A DNA stretch of 15,811 bases from JAVVFH01 sp032250585 (GCA_032250585.1 JAVVFH010000058.1:1-15811); one strand, 5' to 3'. Shown: positions 7,419-15,473, counted from the stretch's first letter. Translations and numbers: made by a program. The notes: generated by a model from the letters alone, not told the origin.

Positions 7419-9302
7419 CTAGATAGGTCCAGTTTGCCGGTCCGTGATGGACCAGGCGGGCAGGTCGGCATCGGCGGGCGCCTCGTTGCCGCGCAGGATG
7501 AAGGCGGAATCTACCATCTGCCCGTCGGCATTGAAGAACTTGATCTGGTCACCGTCGACGACGATGGAATAGCCCTTCTCCTCGCCGTAATTCCAGCGGC
7601 TCCACTGGCGGTGGAAGACATCGCTGGCGATCCGCCAGCGGCCGCGGTCCTGCTCCTCGTTGGAGTAACCCAGCACCCCGGTCATGCTGCCGTCGCTGTG
7701 GTACTTGATGGTGCAGGGGGCACCGTAGACTTCCCGGTACAGGATCGTGGCGCCGCTCATGGCCGCGAGGAGTTCGTCGCCCTGCAGCCAGTCGCCGGTC
7801 GTGGTTGAGAGGTGCTCCACCTGGCCTTTGACCCGGCTGCGGATCAGTTCCACGAGCCGGGTGGCGCCGGGGCGGATCTGCTCGATGGGCAGGCTGGTAA
7901 CGCCCATGCGGAAACAGTTCTGTGCGTTGTCCGGGTCGGCGTAGTAGTGGCCGACCGGCTCGATAAGAATCCCGCGCTGGGCGGCGTCGTGGGCGAAACC
8001 TTCCACGTCGAAGTGTGCCGGCGTGCGCACCCAGTAGGTGGTACCGCCCACCTCGGGGGAAATCTCCATCGGCACGCCGCGCATCCAGTTGAGCGCGTCG
8101 CGCAATGCCATGCGGCGTTCCTGAAGCACCCGGGCGAGACGCAGCATCAGCGCGTCGTAATGACCGAGAGAAAGGAAGAAGGCGACGGCACGCTGATTGT
8201 TGAGCGGCGGATGGTTCATGATGGTGCGCCGCAGCGCGCGGGCGCGCTCGATGAAGCGGGCGTCGGCCACGATAAGGCCGAGCCGAATACCCGGCGCCAG
8301 CACCTTGGAGAGGCTCGTGACGTAGATGACGCGGCCGCTGTCGTCCATGCTGCGCAGCGCGGGCAGCGGCTGGTCCCGGTAGTTGATCTCGCACTCGTAG
8401 TCGTCTTCCACAATAAGGAAATCGTCCTTCCGCGCGGCGGCAAGCAACGCACGACGCCGGTGGGCGGGCATGAGCACGGCGGTCGGTATCTGGTGGCTCG
8501 GCGTCACGTAGACGAGGTCGCAGTCCGCGAGGCGTTCGTCGACGACGAGGCCCTCCTCGTCCACCGGCTGGGGCCGGATGCGCGCCGCGTTCTGGCGCAG
8601 CAGTTCGCGCAGCTCACTGTTGCCGGGCTCCTCGATGGCCGCGGTGACGCTGGCATCGGCCAGCAGGTGGCTGATGAGGTACAGGCTGTTCTGGGTGCCC
8701 AGCGTGATGAGTATCTCGTCGGAGCCGGCCTGGATGCCCCGACGGCTCAGGATCTTGCTGCGGATCTGTTCGATGAGCAGGGGGTCGTCGGCATCGCCGC
8801 TGCCGGCGGACCATTCGCGCACGTCGTCGACGCTGAGCGCAAGGCGGGAGGCTTCCCGCCATTCGGCCAGGGGAAACAGCGAGGCATCGAAATTGCCGTC
8901 GATGAAGGGGTAGGGATAGCGGTTCCAGTTGGGCAGATCCTGGGCGAGCGCGCGGTTCGCGATGAGCGGGCGCTTGGTGCGCTTGTTCCAGGCTTCGGAC
9001 TCGGCCGCGCTGGCGGGCACCACGTCGCCCCGGTAGCCGACCCGTGTCTTGAGCATTTCTTCGTTGACGAAGATGCCGCTGCGGGCGCGGCTGACGAGGT
9101 AGCCCTCCGCGATCAACTGCTGATAGGCGAGAACGACGGTGTTGCGGGCGACGTGCAGCTGGCCGGCAAGCTTGCGGCTGGACGGCAGTTTGTGGCCGGG
9201 GGGCAGGGCGCCCGAAAGGATGCCGTCGACCAGCTTCTGACGAATCTGGTTCTGCAGATTCAGCGGGCTGTCGGGATCCAGGTAGATGAGGGTGTCGCGC
9301 AT
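7419..9302 (-). CDS. MocR-family GntR/aminotransferase regulator with extra C-terminal domain
   Basis: This 627-residue PLP-dependent transcription factor has a GntR winged helix at about 10-80, with LPSSRKLAGQLHVARNTVVLAY at 39-60. A fold-type-I aminotransferase-like domain follows at about 125-490. PLP contacts are recognisable: Lys333 in VTSLSKVLAPG (Schiff base), Asp300 and Tyr302 in VEDDYECE, the TPSHQIPTA segment at 267-275, and Arg465 in CFRMG as likely carboxylate ligand. MocR proteins are usually about 450-500 residues. This one continues for some 125 more (about 505-627) with a Gly/Trp/Tyr-rich, beta-strand-like region (ELLAAMSGATILYREVYG, then RWRIASDVFHRQWSRWNYGE). It heads the hydrolase/MFS/receptor genes and probably regulates them. 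No Shine-Dalgarno is evident. A 12-bp direct repeat just upstream could be its operator. Confidence 0.93.
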   Translation of the reverse strand: MRDTLIYLDPDSPLNLQNQIRQKLVDGILSGALPPGHKLPSSRKLAGQLHVARNTVVLAYQQLIAEGYLVSRARSGIFVNEEMLKTRVGYRGDVVPASAAESEAWNKRTKRPLIANRALAQDLPNWNRYPYPFIDGNFDASLFPLAEWREASRLALSVDDVREWSAGSGDADDPLLIEQIRSKILSRRGIQAGSDEILITLGTQNSLYLISHLLADASVTAAIEEPGNSELRELLRQNAARIRPQPVDEEGLVVDERLADCDLVYVTPSHQIPTAVLMPAHRRRALLAAARKDDFLIVEDDYECEINYRDQPLPALRSMDDSGRVIYVTSLSKVLAPGIRLGLIVADARFIERARALRRTIMNHPPLNNQRAVAFFLSLGHYDALMLRLARVLQERRMALRDALNWMRGVPMEISPEVGGTTYWVRTPAHFDVEGFAHDAAQRGILIEPVGHYYADPDNAQNCFRMGVTSLPIEQIRPGATRLVELIRSRVKGQVEHLSTTTGDWLQGDELLAAMSGATILYREVYGAPCTIKYHSDGSMTGVLGYSNEEQDRGRWRIASDVFHRQWSRWNYGEEKGYSIVVDGDQIKFFNADGQMVDSAFILRGNEAPADADLPAWSITDRQTGPI

Positions 9303-9318
9303 GCTGTATCGGTGGGTG

Positions 9319-9342
9319 TCCGCGTCGTGGTCCGCGTCGTGC
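9319..9342. repeat. Two-copy 12-bp direct repeat upstream of the MocR gene
   Basis: TCCGCGTCGTGG (9319-9330) is followed at once by TCCGCGTCGTGC (9331-9342), with one mismatch. It fills most of the 50-bp gap between the RND pump stop and the MocR start. MocR regulators such as PdxR and GabR are known to bind direct repeats near their own genes, so an operator role is possible, though only by position. In the MocR frame the repeat reads HDADHDAD, but no start codon precedes it. Confidence 0.5.
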
Positions 9343-9352
9343 TCGCCAGGGG

Positions 9353-12300
9353 CTATGGTAGCAGTAGTGGGGGATCCGCTGCCGGGCCCGGGGGTTGAGC
9401 GGATCCAGGCATCGGAATATCGCCGAATCGCAGGTAAAGCGCGGGCACCACGATCATGTTCAGTACCGTGGAACTCATGAGCCCGAAAAGAATCACGATC
9501 GCCATCGGCGCCTGGATTTCACTGCCGGGCTCACCCATTGCGAGCGCGAGTGGAATGAGCGCGAGACCGGCGGCCAGTGCGGTCATCAGGATCGGGATGA
9601 GGCGCTCGGTGGCGCCGCGGGACACCGCCTCAAAGGGGTCGGTGACCGCTTCCTTCTGGACCAGGTTGCGAATGTGCGTGATCAGCATGACGCCGTTCCG
9701 GGTTGCGATGCCGAACAGGGTAATGAAGCCGATCATCGATGCGACCGACAGCACACCGCCTGACACGAACACGCCGGCGACGCCGCCAATCAAAGCGAGC
9801 GGCAGATTGAGCATGACGAGAAGCGCATCGCGTGCCGAGCGGAACGCGACGAACAGCAGCAGGAAGATCCCGACCGTTACGATAAGCCCCAGAATAGCCA
9901 GGGTGCGTGATGCTGCTTCCGCACTTTCGAACTGCCCGCCGAATTCGATTTGGTAGCCGGGCGGCAGGGTGACACTTGCGTCGATCCCTTGACGGATGTC
10001 ATCCACCACCCCTTGCAGGTCACGCCCGGCTACATTGGCCATGACGACAATCTTGCGTTGGACGTTTTCACGGCTGATGGTGTTCGGGCCGCGATCCTGG
10101 CGAATTTCGGCCAGCGCGTGCAGCGGCAGGCGCGCGCCGGTGGCGCTGGTGATCAGGGTGGCGCGGATGGCGTCCAAATCGGCCTTGGCGGTCGGTGGAT
10201 AGCGCACCACGAGATCAAAACTCGCTTGGCCCTCGAGCACACGCGACACTTCCTGGCCGACGAAGGCGGTCTCGATTGCCTCGGTGACCTCGCGAACGCT
10301 GAATCCGTAACGGGCGACGGCACTGCGCTTGAGCTTGACGATCAGGAACGGAATGTCGGCCTGTTGCTCGAGCGCGACGTCGACGGCGCCGGGAACGTCC
10401 TCGGCGATGCCCGTCACCTGTTTACCCAAACGGCGGAGCTCGTAAAGGTCCGGGCCGAAGATCTTGATTGCGATGTTGGCCCGTGTGCCCGAGAGCATGT
10501 GGTCGATGCGGTGCGAAATCGGTTGCCCGATGACGATGTTCATGCCGGGCACGCGGGCAAGGTCGGTGCGCAGCGCGGCGAGCAGGTCCTCTTTGCTGCG
10601 TTCGCCCATCTCGAGGCGGACATCGATCTCGGAGGCATGGACGTCCTGCGCATGCGGATCCTGCTCGGCGCGGCCGGTTCGCCGGGCGGTGGCCACCACT
10701 TCGGGTTGCCTGAGCAGCGTCTCCTCGACCATGCGCCCGAGCCGGTCGGACTCCTCCAGGGCGGTTCCCGGCAGGGTTACCGCAGCCACGGTCAGGCTGC
10801 CTTCGTTGAAATCCGGCAGGAAGGCGCGCCCCGCACCGGCCAGCAGGACGATCGCGACGGCGAGGCCGGCAAAGGCCGCAGCGGTCACCGGCACCCAACG
10901 CCGCAAGGTCAATTCAAGCACCGGTGCATACGCGGCCTTGAGCACACGCGAGAGCCGGGTTTCATCGGCGCCCCTGACTGCGCGTGAACGCGGCAGCAAC
11001 AACGAACTCAGTACTGGCGTGACCGTGACGGCGACCACCAGGGAGGCTGCCAGGGAGACGACGTAGGCGAGGCCGAGCGGCGCGAGCAGCCGTCCTTCTA
11101 CCCCGGACAGAAAGAACAGCGGCAGGAACACCAGCATGATGATCAGCGTCGCGAAGACGATGGAGCCCTGGATCTCGCGGGTGGCCTCGAACACGGTCGT
11201 CATCACACTCGGCCGCTCGGCAGCGGTCATGAGTTCGCGTCCGCGCAGCCGCCGGACGATGTTCTCCACCACGATGATGGCGTCGTCGACCAGGGCACCC
11301 AATGCGATCGCCATACCACCCAGGGTCATGGTGTTGATGGTGGCGCCCAGGGATTTCATTGCCAGCACCGCGGCGACCAGCGACAACGGAATGGCGAGCA
11401 GGGTGATGAACGTCGCGCGCATGCTCATCAGGAATGCAAAGACGATAACGATAACCAGGATCGCGCCGTCGCGCAGTGCCGCGACCAGGTTGTCGATGGC
11501 CAGTGAAATGAAGTCCGCCTGGCGGAAGACATGGGTTTCGATGACCATGCCCTCGGGAAGGTTCGACTGCACCTCGGCGAGGACTGCGTCGAGCGATTCG
11601 GTCAGGGCCAGCGTGTTGGCCGCCGGTTGTTTCTGGATGCCGATGACCACGGCCGGGCGCCCGTTCGAAGCGGCGGTGCCCCGTTTCGGCGCGGGCCCTG
11701 CGGCGACCTCTGCAATGTCACGGACCAGGACGGGTTGATCACCCCGCATGGCGACCAGCGTATTGCCGATGTCCTCGGGGTTCTGCACGCGCCCGACGCC
11801 GTGGATGAGGAACTCCTGCCCGCCTTGTGAATAGAACCCGGCCGATGCGTTTTCATTGCTTTGGCGCATTGCCTTCAACACCTGGTCGACGGTGATGTCG
11901 TAGGCGGCAAGCCGCTCGGGTTTCAGCAGGACCTGAAACTGGCGTGTATCGCCGCCGATGGCGATCACCTGGGCAACGCCGGGGACCGCCATGAGCCGGC
12001 GACGCAACACCCAGTCCGCCGTGGTCTTGAGTTCCATGGCGCTGTGCCGCTCGGAAGTCAGGGCAATGAACATGATCTCGCCCATGATTGACGTCACCGG
12101 TGCCAGCGCCGGCGCCGGAATCTCGGGGGGCAGGGTGTCGCGCACCAGCTGCAGCTTTTCGTTGACGATCTGGCGCGCCTGGTAAATGTCGGTGCCCCAT
12201 TCGAATTCGGCGTAGATGACCGCAATTCCGACACCGGTGGACGAGCGCACGCGCCGCACGCCGGAGGCCCCGTTGAGCGCGGTCTCGATGGGGAAGGTGA

Positions 12301-12493
12301 CCAGGGTCTCGACTTCCTGCGGCGCCATCCCGTGCGCCTCGACGATGACGGTGACGGTGGGCGCGGTGAGGTCGGGAAAGACGTCCACCGGCATGCGCAT
12401 GGTCTCGTAGCCGCCCCACAGCAGGAGCAGCAATGCCCCGAGGACCACGAACAAACGGTCTTTGAGTGACCAGCGAATGGCTTGTGCAATCAT
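9353..12493 (-). CDS. CusA/CzcA-type heavy-metal efflux RND pump
   Basis: This 1046-residue inner-membrane proton antiporter of the HME-RND family exports metal ions through a tripartite complex. It has the expected N-terminal helix (about 13-28), two large periplasmic loops and two helix bundles. The transmembrane-4 signature is LGGMAIALGALVDDAIIVVEN at 391-411, with Asp403/Asp404 and Glu410 as candidate proton-relay residues. The first Asp of CzcA's DFG is replaced by Ala, as in CusA. GRAEQDPHAQDVHASEIDV (607-625) is typical of this family's second periplasmic loop. ATG at 12493 is chosen: it starts one base after the adaptor stop and gives the family N-terminus MIAQAIRWSLKDRLF. The longer start at 12550 lies within the adaptor gene. 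No Shine-Dalgarno is seen, so coupling is likely. The metal is uncertain. Confidence 0.95.
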   Translation of the reverse strand: MIAQAIRWSLKDRLFVVLGALLLLLWGGYETMRMPVDVFPDLTAPTVTVIVEAHGMAPQEVETLVTFPIETALNGASGVRRVRSSTGVGIAVIYAEFEWGTDIYQARQIVNEKLQLVRDTLPPEIPAPALAPVTSIMGEIMFIALTSERHSAMELKTTADWVLRRRLMAVPGVAQVIAIGGDTRQFQVLLKPERLAAYDITVDQVLKAMRQSNENASAGFYSQGGQEFLIHGVGRVQNPEDIGNTLVAMRGDQPVLVRDIAEVAAGPAPKRGTAASNGRPAVVIGIQKQPAANTLALTESLDAVLAEVQSNLPEGMVIETHVFRQADFISLAIDNLVAALRDGAILVIVIVFAFLMSMRATFITLLAIPLSLVAAVLAMKSLGATINTMTLGGMAIALGALVDDAIIVVENIVRRLRGRELMTAAERPSVMTTVFEATREIQGSIVFATLIIMLVFLPLFFLSGVEGRLLAPLGLAYVVSLAASLVVAVTVTPVLSSLLLPRSRAVRGADETRLSRVLKAAYAPVLELTLRRWVPVTAAAFAGLAVAIVLLAGAGRAFLPDFNEGSLTVAAVTLPGTALEESDRLGRMVEETLLRQPEVVATARRTGRAEQDPHAQDVHASEIDVRLEMGERSKEDLLAALRTDLARVPGMNIVIGQPISHRIDHMLSGTRANIAIKIFGPDLYELRRLGKQVTGIAEDVPGAVDVALEQQADIPFLIVKLKRSAVARYGFSVREVTEAIETAFVGQEVSRVLEGQASFDLVVRYPPTAKADLDAIRATLITSATGARLPLHALAEIRQDRGPNTISRENVQRKIVVMANVAGRDLQGVVDDIRQGIDASVTLPPGYQIEFGGQFESAEAASRTLAILGLIVTVGIFLLLFVAFRSARDALLVMLNLPLALIGGVAGVFVSGGVLSVASMIGFITLFGIATRNGVMLITHIRNLVQKEAVTDPFEAVSRGATERLIPILMTALAAGLALIPLALAMGEPGSEIQAPMAIVILFGLMSSTVLNMIVVPALYLRFGDIPMPGSAQPPGPAADPPLLLP
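9372..9406 (-). other. GC-rich inverted repeat at the end of the RND pump gene
   Basis: GGATCCGCT (9372-9380) pairs perfectly with AGCGGATCC (9398-9406) across a 17-base spacer that itself contains the palindrome CCGGGCCCGG. It lies in the last codons of the pump gene, just before the stop at 9353. There is no U-tract after it, so it is not a canonical intrinsic terminator. It could slow transcription or protect the 3' end of the efflux mRNA. Confidence 0.4.
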
Positions 12494-12494
12494 A

Positions 12495-14135
12495 CTAATG
12501 CGCGTGGCCGTGTCCGGCTTCGGCGGGCGAGGCTGCTGCGAGCCGGACAAGCCAGGCGCCGCGGGTCACGATGCGCTCGCCCGGTGCGAGACCGCTCTTC
12601 ACCTGGACGTATGCCCCGTCGCGGATACCGAGGCGCAGCACACGCCGCTCGAAAGACTCGCCGCCCAGCATGACGTAGGCGATGTCCTGGCCGGCCTCGT
12701 CGATCAGCGCCTGCACCGGAATCGCCGTGTCCTGCTGCTGTGCACCAGTCCATATGTGAGCGGCGGCAAACGCGCCTACACGCAGTTTTTCCGATGTGTT
12801 GTCGAATTCGAACACGACCGGCGCCGTGCGGCTGAGCGGATCGACGACAACACCGAAGGCCACGAGCTTGCCGTTGCTTTCGGCGCTGATTTGGAAAGTC
12901 CGATCGAAACCATCCACTTCGAACCAGGCGCCGGTCGGTTGGCTGAGCCGTCCGAGATCCGCTTCGGCGACGCGCGCCTCGAGCCACAGTCGGCCGGTTT
13001 GCACGATGTGGAACATGGCTTGCCCTTCCTGCACGAAGCCGCCGGGAGTGATCCGGATTTCGGCGAGTTGGCCGGCGATCGGTGCGTGCACCATCACAGC
13101 CGCGGATTCGCCGGGCTCGCCGGTCTCCAGGGTGCGGCGATAGTGTTCGAGTCGTCGGGTTGCGGCCTCGAGTTCGGCGCGGGCAACCTTCTCCGCGCTT
13201 GCGGCCTCGTGCAGGCGCCGCTGAGGTGCCGCCTCCTGTGCGACCAGGCCGGCCAGCCGCTGGCGCTCGCCGCTGGCGAGCTCGAGCCCGTATCGCGCCC
13301 GTTGAGCGGCCAGCACCAGCGAGGCGACGTCGACGTCACCCGCGACCCGCGGCGCGATGACCGTGAGCGGTTCACCGGCGGCCAGTTGCGCACCGATCCG
13401 CGGAAAGGCGCCGCCGGCCACGAGATGGCCGGCCGCGGGGGCACTGACCAGGGCCTCGCCATCGCTGCGCGCCCGGATCACGGCCGTCGCAGCAATCGAT
13501 TCACGCAAAAGACGTGTGCCGACCTCTGCGGTGGCGAACTCCACCTTCCACTGCTGTTCTTTGAGGAAACTGATCGCGTCAGCGGCGTCTTCCTCGCGGG
13601 GAAGCGCGGCGGTCGCCGCTTGCGTATCGGTATAAACGGTGACCACTCCGAGGTCGTGGACCGCCGACAAGCCGGGTGCTTCGAGTGCCAGTTGGAGGCG
13701 GCGCCGGCCTGCCTGCGCCGGTCGCGCCACCGGGCGGAAGATACCTGGGACGGACGGCGCCGCGACACTGAACGTTTCCGCCGGCACACCGCCGCCGCTG
13801 AGACGCACCGTCAAGCGTCCGGAGGCGACTGGCCGGAAATTATCCAGGCGGGTCAGATGGGCAGCGAAGGCGGACTCCTCGCCGACCACCAGGGCCGGGT
13901 ATTCCACGAAAAGTTCGGTCAAGTCGGTGAAGTGGGTGACGGCGATCGCGCCGGGGTCGTGTGCGTGCTCTTCCGATGCGCCGGCCCCGTGGTCCCCGGC
14001 ATCATCATGGTCGGCGTGGTCGTCGACGCGCGCCGGGTCGTGATCGCGCCGATGGGGTGCATCGCAGCCGCCAAGCGATGTCGCGATCGCCAGCAGCACT
14101 GCCATGGTCAGGGTCGTATGGAACGGTTGTTTCAT
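12495..14135 (-). CDS. RND efflux periplasmic adaptor, His/Asp-rich lipoprotein
   Basis: This 546-residue membrane-fusion protein of the HlyD/CusB type links the RND pump to the outer-membrane channel. The signal peptide ends in a lipobox, LGGC with Cys24 as lipid anchor. Residues 25-60 are packed with acidic residues and seven histidines (28, 32, 40, 43, 49, 57, 59), a likely metal-capturing tail. Another His cluster, HGHAH, ends the protein. A beta-rich extra domain spans about 62-170. The adaptor core follows: ISFLKEQQWKVEF near 188-200, lipoyl halves around 226-262 and 348-378 flanking a helical hairpin (about 270-340), then beta-barrel and membrane-proximal domains. ATG at 14135 shares one base with the upstream TGA (TGATG) and has GGGAGGG eight bases upstream. 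Confidence 0.94.
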   Translation of the reverse strand: MKQPFHTTLTMAVLLAIATSLGGCDAPHRRDHDPARVDDHADHDDAGDHGAGASEEHAHDPGAIAVTHFTDLTELFVEYPALVVGEESAFAAHLTRLDNFRPVASGRLTVRLSGGGVPAETFSVAAPSVPGIFRPVARPAQAGRRRLQLALEAPGLSAVHDLGVVTVYTDTQAATAALPREEDAADAISFLKEQQWKVEFATAEVGTRLLRESIAATAVIRARSDGEALVSAPAAGHLVAGGAFPRIGAQLAAGEPLTVIAPRVAGDVDVASLVLAAQRARYGLELASGERQRLAGLVAQEAAPQRRLHEAASAEKVARAELEAATRRLEHYRRTLETGEPGESAAVMVHAPIAGQLAEIRITPGGFVQEGQAMFHIVQTGRLWLEARVAEADLGRLSQPTGAWFEVDGFDRTFQISAESNGKLVAFGVVVDPLSRTAPVVFEFDNTSEKLRVGAFAAAHIWTGAQQQDTAIPVQALIDEAGQDIAYVMLGGESFERRVLRLGIRDGAYVQVKSGLAPGERIVTRGAWLVRLAAASPAEAGHGHAH

Positions 14136-15457
14136 CAGGTCGGCCCTCCCGTCAGCCGGTCCAGCTCGATGCGTGCCTGGCGTGCCGCGGCCGCGATGCT
14201 CACTGCCAGCAGCTCGGCTTCGTGGGCGCCCCGGTAAGCGTCCAGCAGCTCGAGCACACCGAGTTCGCCGCCACGATAGCCGGCCTCGGCGATCTCGATC
14301 AGACGGTTCGCTTCGACCCGAACGTCATGACGTTGTGATTGTGCGGTGGCGATCAGTTCGTTCACTTCCTGCCAGCGGCCACGGACTTCGCCCTTCGCGC
14401 CGGCGAGCGCCAGCTCGAACTCGCTGCGTGCAATCGTCGCCTGTGCCGCGCCGCGTTGCTGTTGCGATTGACCCCGGTCGAAGAGCGGGATGGTGATACC
14501 GGCCGACACCATCGGTCCCGAATCGCGACCCGAATCGCTACCCGAATCGCGACTCAGGCCGTCGTCGACTACCTTTCGGCCGACGCCCAGCGTCAGTTCG
14601 GGAACCCAGCCGCGGGTGCCTGCCCGTCGTTCCAGTTCGGCAGCGGCCGCATCCCGCTGGAATTGCGCGATATCCGGACGGAGCTGCAAGCCCGCCAGCA
14701 AATCGTCGAGTGGCGGCGGCGGGGTCGGCAGCAGTGTGCCCGCGACACCGTCATGGGGCGCGACTACACCGGCACCTCCGAGAACGGCAGAAAGTTCTGC
14801 CCACAGCCGGCGGTAGTGAGCACGCTCCCGGCCCAACGTGGCCAGCGCGGATGCGCGCTCTGTGGACAGCCGCAGGGCGTCGTAGCCGGACACATCGCCG
14901 GCCACTTCCCGCTTGTGGACGACCGCCTCGATGGTGCTCATCCGGTCCGTCCAGACCTCGATGATCCCGAGCCGTGCCTGCTGCTGCAAAACCCGGTAGA
15001 AGAGGGTGCGTGTCGCGGCTTCGATCTCCATGCGCGCGGCATCGGTGGCGAGGTCGGCTGCTCCGACACGCTCCTCAGCGGCGCGCTTACGGAGACTGCG
15101 TTCGCCGGAGATCTCGAAGCGTTGCGACAGCCAGTAGAACTCGTCGGTTGAATCGCCCGTTGCCCGGTCGAGTTCCTCCCGCGAGTACTCGAACGTTGGA
15201 TTGGACCAGCGGCCGGCTTGCGTGACTTCACTGCGGGCGAGCGCCAGGCGCGCGTCGTTCAGCGCCTGCAGTGCCGGGCGCGCCAAAGCCAGTCGTATGC
15301 TCGCCGCTTCAGTCAGCGGATGACGGGGTGCCGCGATCGGCTCCGCGGCGTACGCGTTTGCGAGCAAAGTCGCGAAAAGCCCACTGACGAGGAGGCTCTT
15401 CTTCGCGTTCAAAAACCGATTGGCAATCGGTATTTTTAATGGGCGGATGCGCTGCAT
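14135..15457 (-). CDS. TolC/CzcC-family outer-membrane efflux channel
   Basis: This 440-residue outer-membrane factor is the exit duct of the metal efflux complex. A signal peptide covers about 1-37 with cleavage after ANAYA. Two OEP-type repeats follow. The first holds NPTFEYSREE and FYWLSQRFEISGERSLRKRAAEER (about 86-130, the usual beta-strand then helix). The second holds WVPELTLGVGRKV and the matching GITIPLFDRGQ near 284-329. Long alpha-helical segments at 130-225 and 330-438 form the tunnel. Residues 301-314 are a Ser/Asp/Gly repeat from a 12-bp tandem repeat, placed in the predicted extracellular hairpin. The gene starts 16 bases after the M56 stop, with GGAA shortly before the ATG, and overlaps the adaptor start by one base. 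Confidence 0.93.
   Translation of the reverse strand: MQRIRPLKIPIANRFLNAKKSLLVSGLFATLLANAYAAEPIAAPRHPLTEAASIRLALARPALQALNDARLALARSEVTQAGRWSNPTFEYSREELDRATGDSTDEFYWLSQRFEISGERSLRKRAAEERVGAADLATDAARMEIEAATRTLFYRVLQQQARLGIIEVWTDRMSTIEAVVHKREVAGDVSGYDALRLSTERASALATLGRERAHYRRLWAELSAVLGGAGVVAPHDGVAGTLLPTPPPPLDDLLAGLQLRPDIAQFQRDAAAAELERRAGTRGWVPELTLGVGRKVVDDGLSRDSGSDSGRDSGPMVSAGITIPLFDRGQSQQQRGAAQATIARSEFELALAGAKGEVRGRWQEVNELIATAQSQRHDVRVEANRLIEIAEAGYRGGELGVLELLDAYRGAHEAELLAVSIAAAARQARIELDRLTGGPT
14144..14150 (-). promoter_or_regulatory. Shine-Dalgarno GGGAGGG for the adaptor gene
   Basis: GGGAGGG on the minus strand lies eight bases before the ATG at 14135, inside the last codons of the channel gene. 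It is the strongest ribosome site in the efflux operon and fixes the adaptor start. Confidence 0.6.
14517..14552. repeat. Three tandem 12-bp units in the channel gene
   Basis: CCCGAATCGCGA (14517-14528), CCCGAATCGCTA (14529-14540) and CCCGAATCGCGA (14541-14552) are adjacent, with a single-base difference in the middle copy. They encode the SRDSGSDSGRDSG stretch. The unit is a multiple of three, so copy changes would lengthen or shorten the protein without a frameshift. Confidence 0.85.
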
Positions 15458-15473
15458 GACTATTCCGTTTTGG

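Noticed and set aside
7812..9398. Long plus-strand open frame opposite the MocR gene
   Set aside because: It is a shadow of the regulator, which has clear helix-turn-helix and PLP-site motifs on the minus strand.
12494..12550. Longer start for the RND pump at 12550
   Set aside because: It would overlap the adaptor gene and add a hydrophilic Pro-rich leader foreign to the family; MIAQAIRWSLKD at 12493 is the expected N-terminus.
12462..14237. Long plus-strand open frame opposite the adaptor gene
   Set aside because: It is antisense to a well-supported lipoprotein adaptor and has no recognisable motifs or ribosome site.
14517..14552. Short repeats considered as a CRISPR remnant
   Set aside because: The units are 12 bp with no spacers and lie inside a coding gene in frame.
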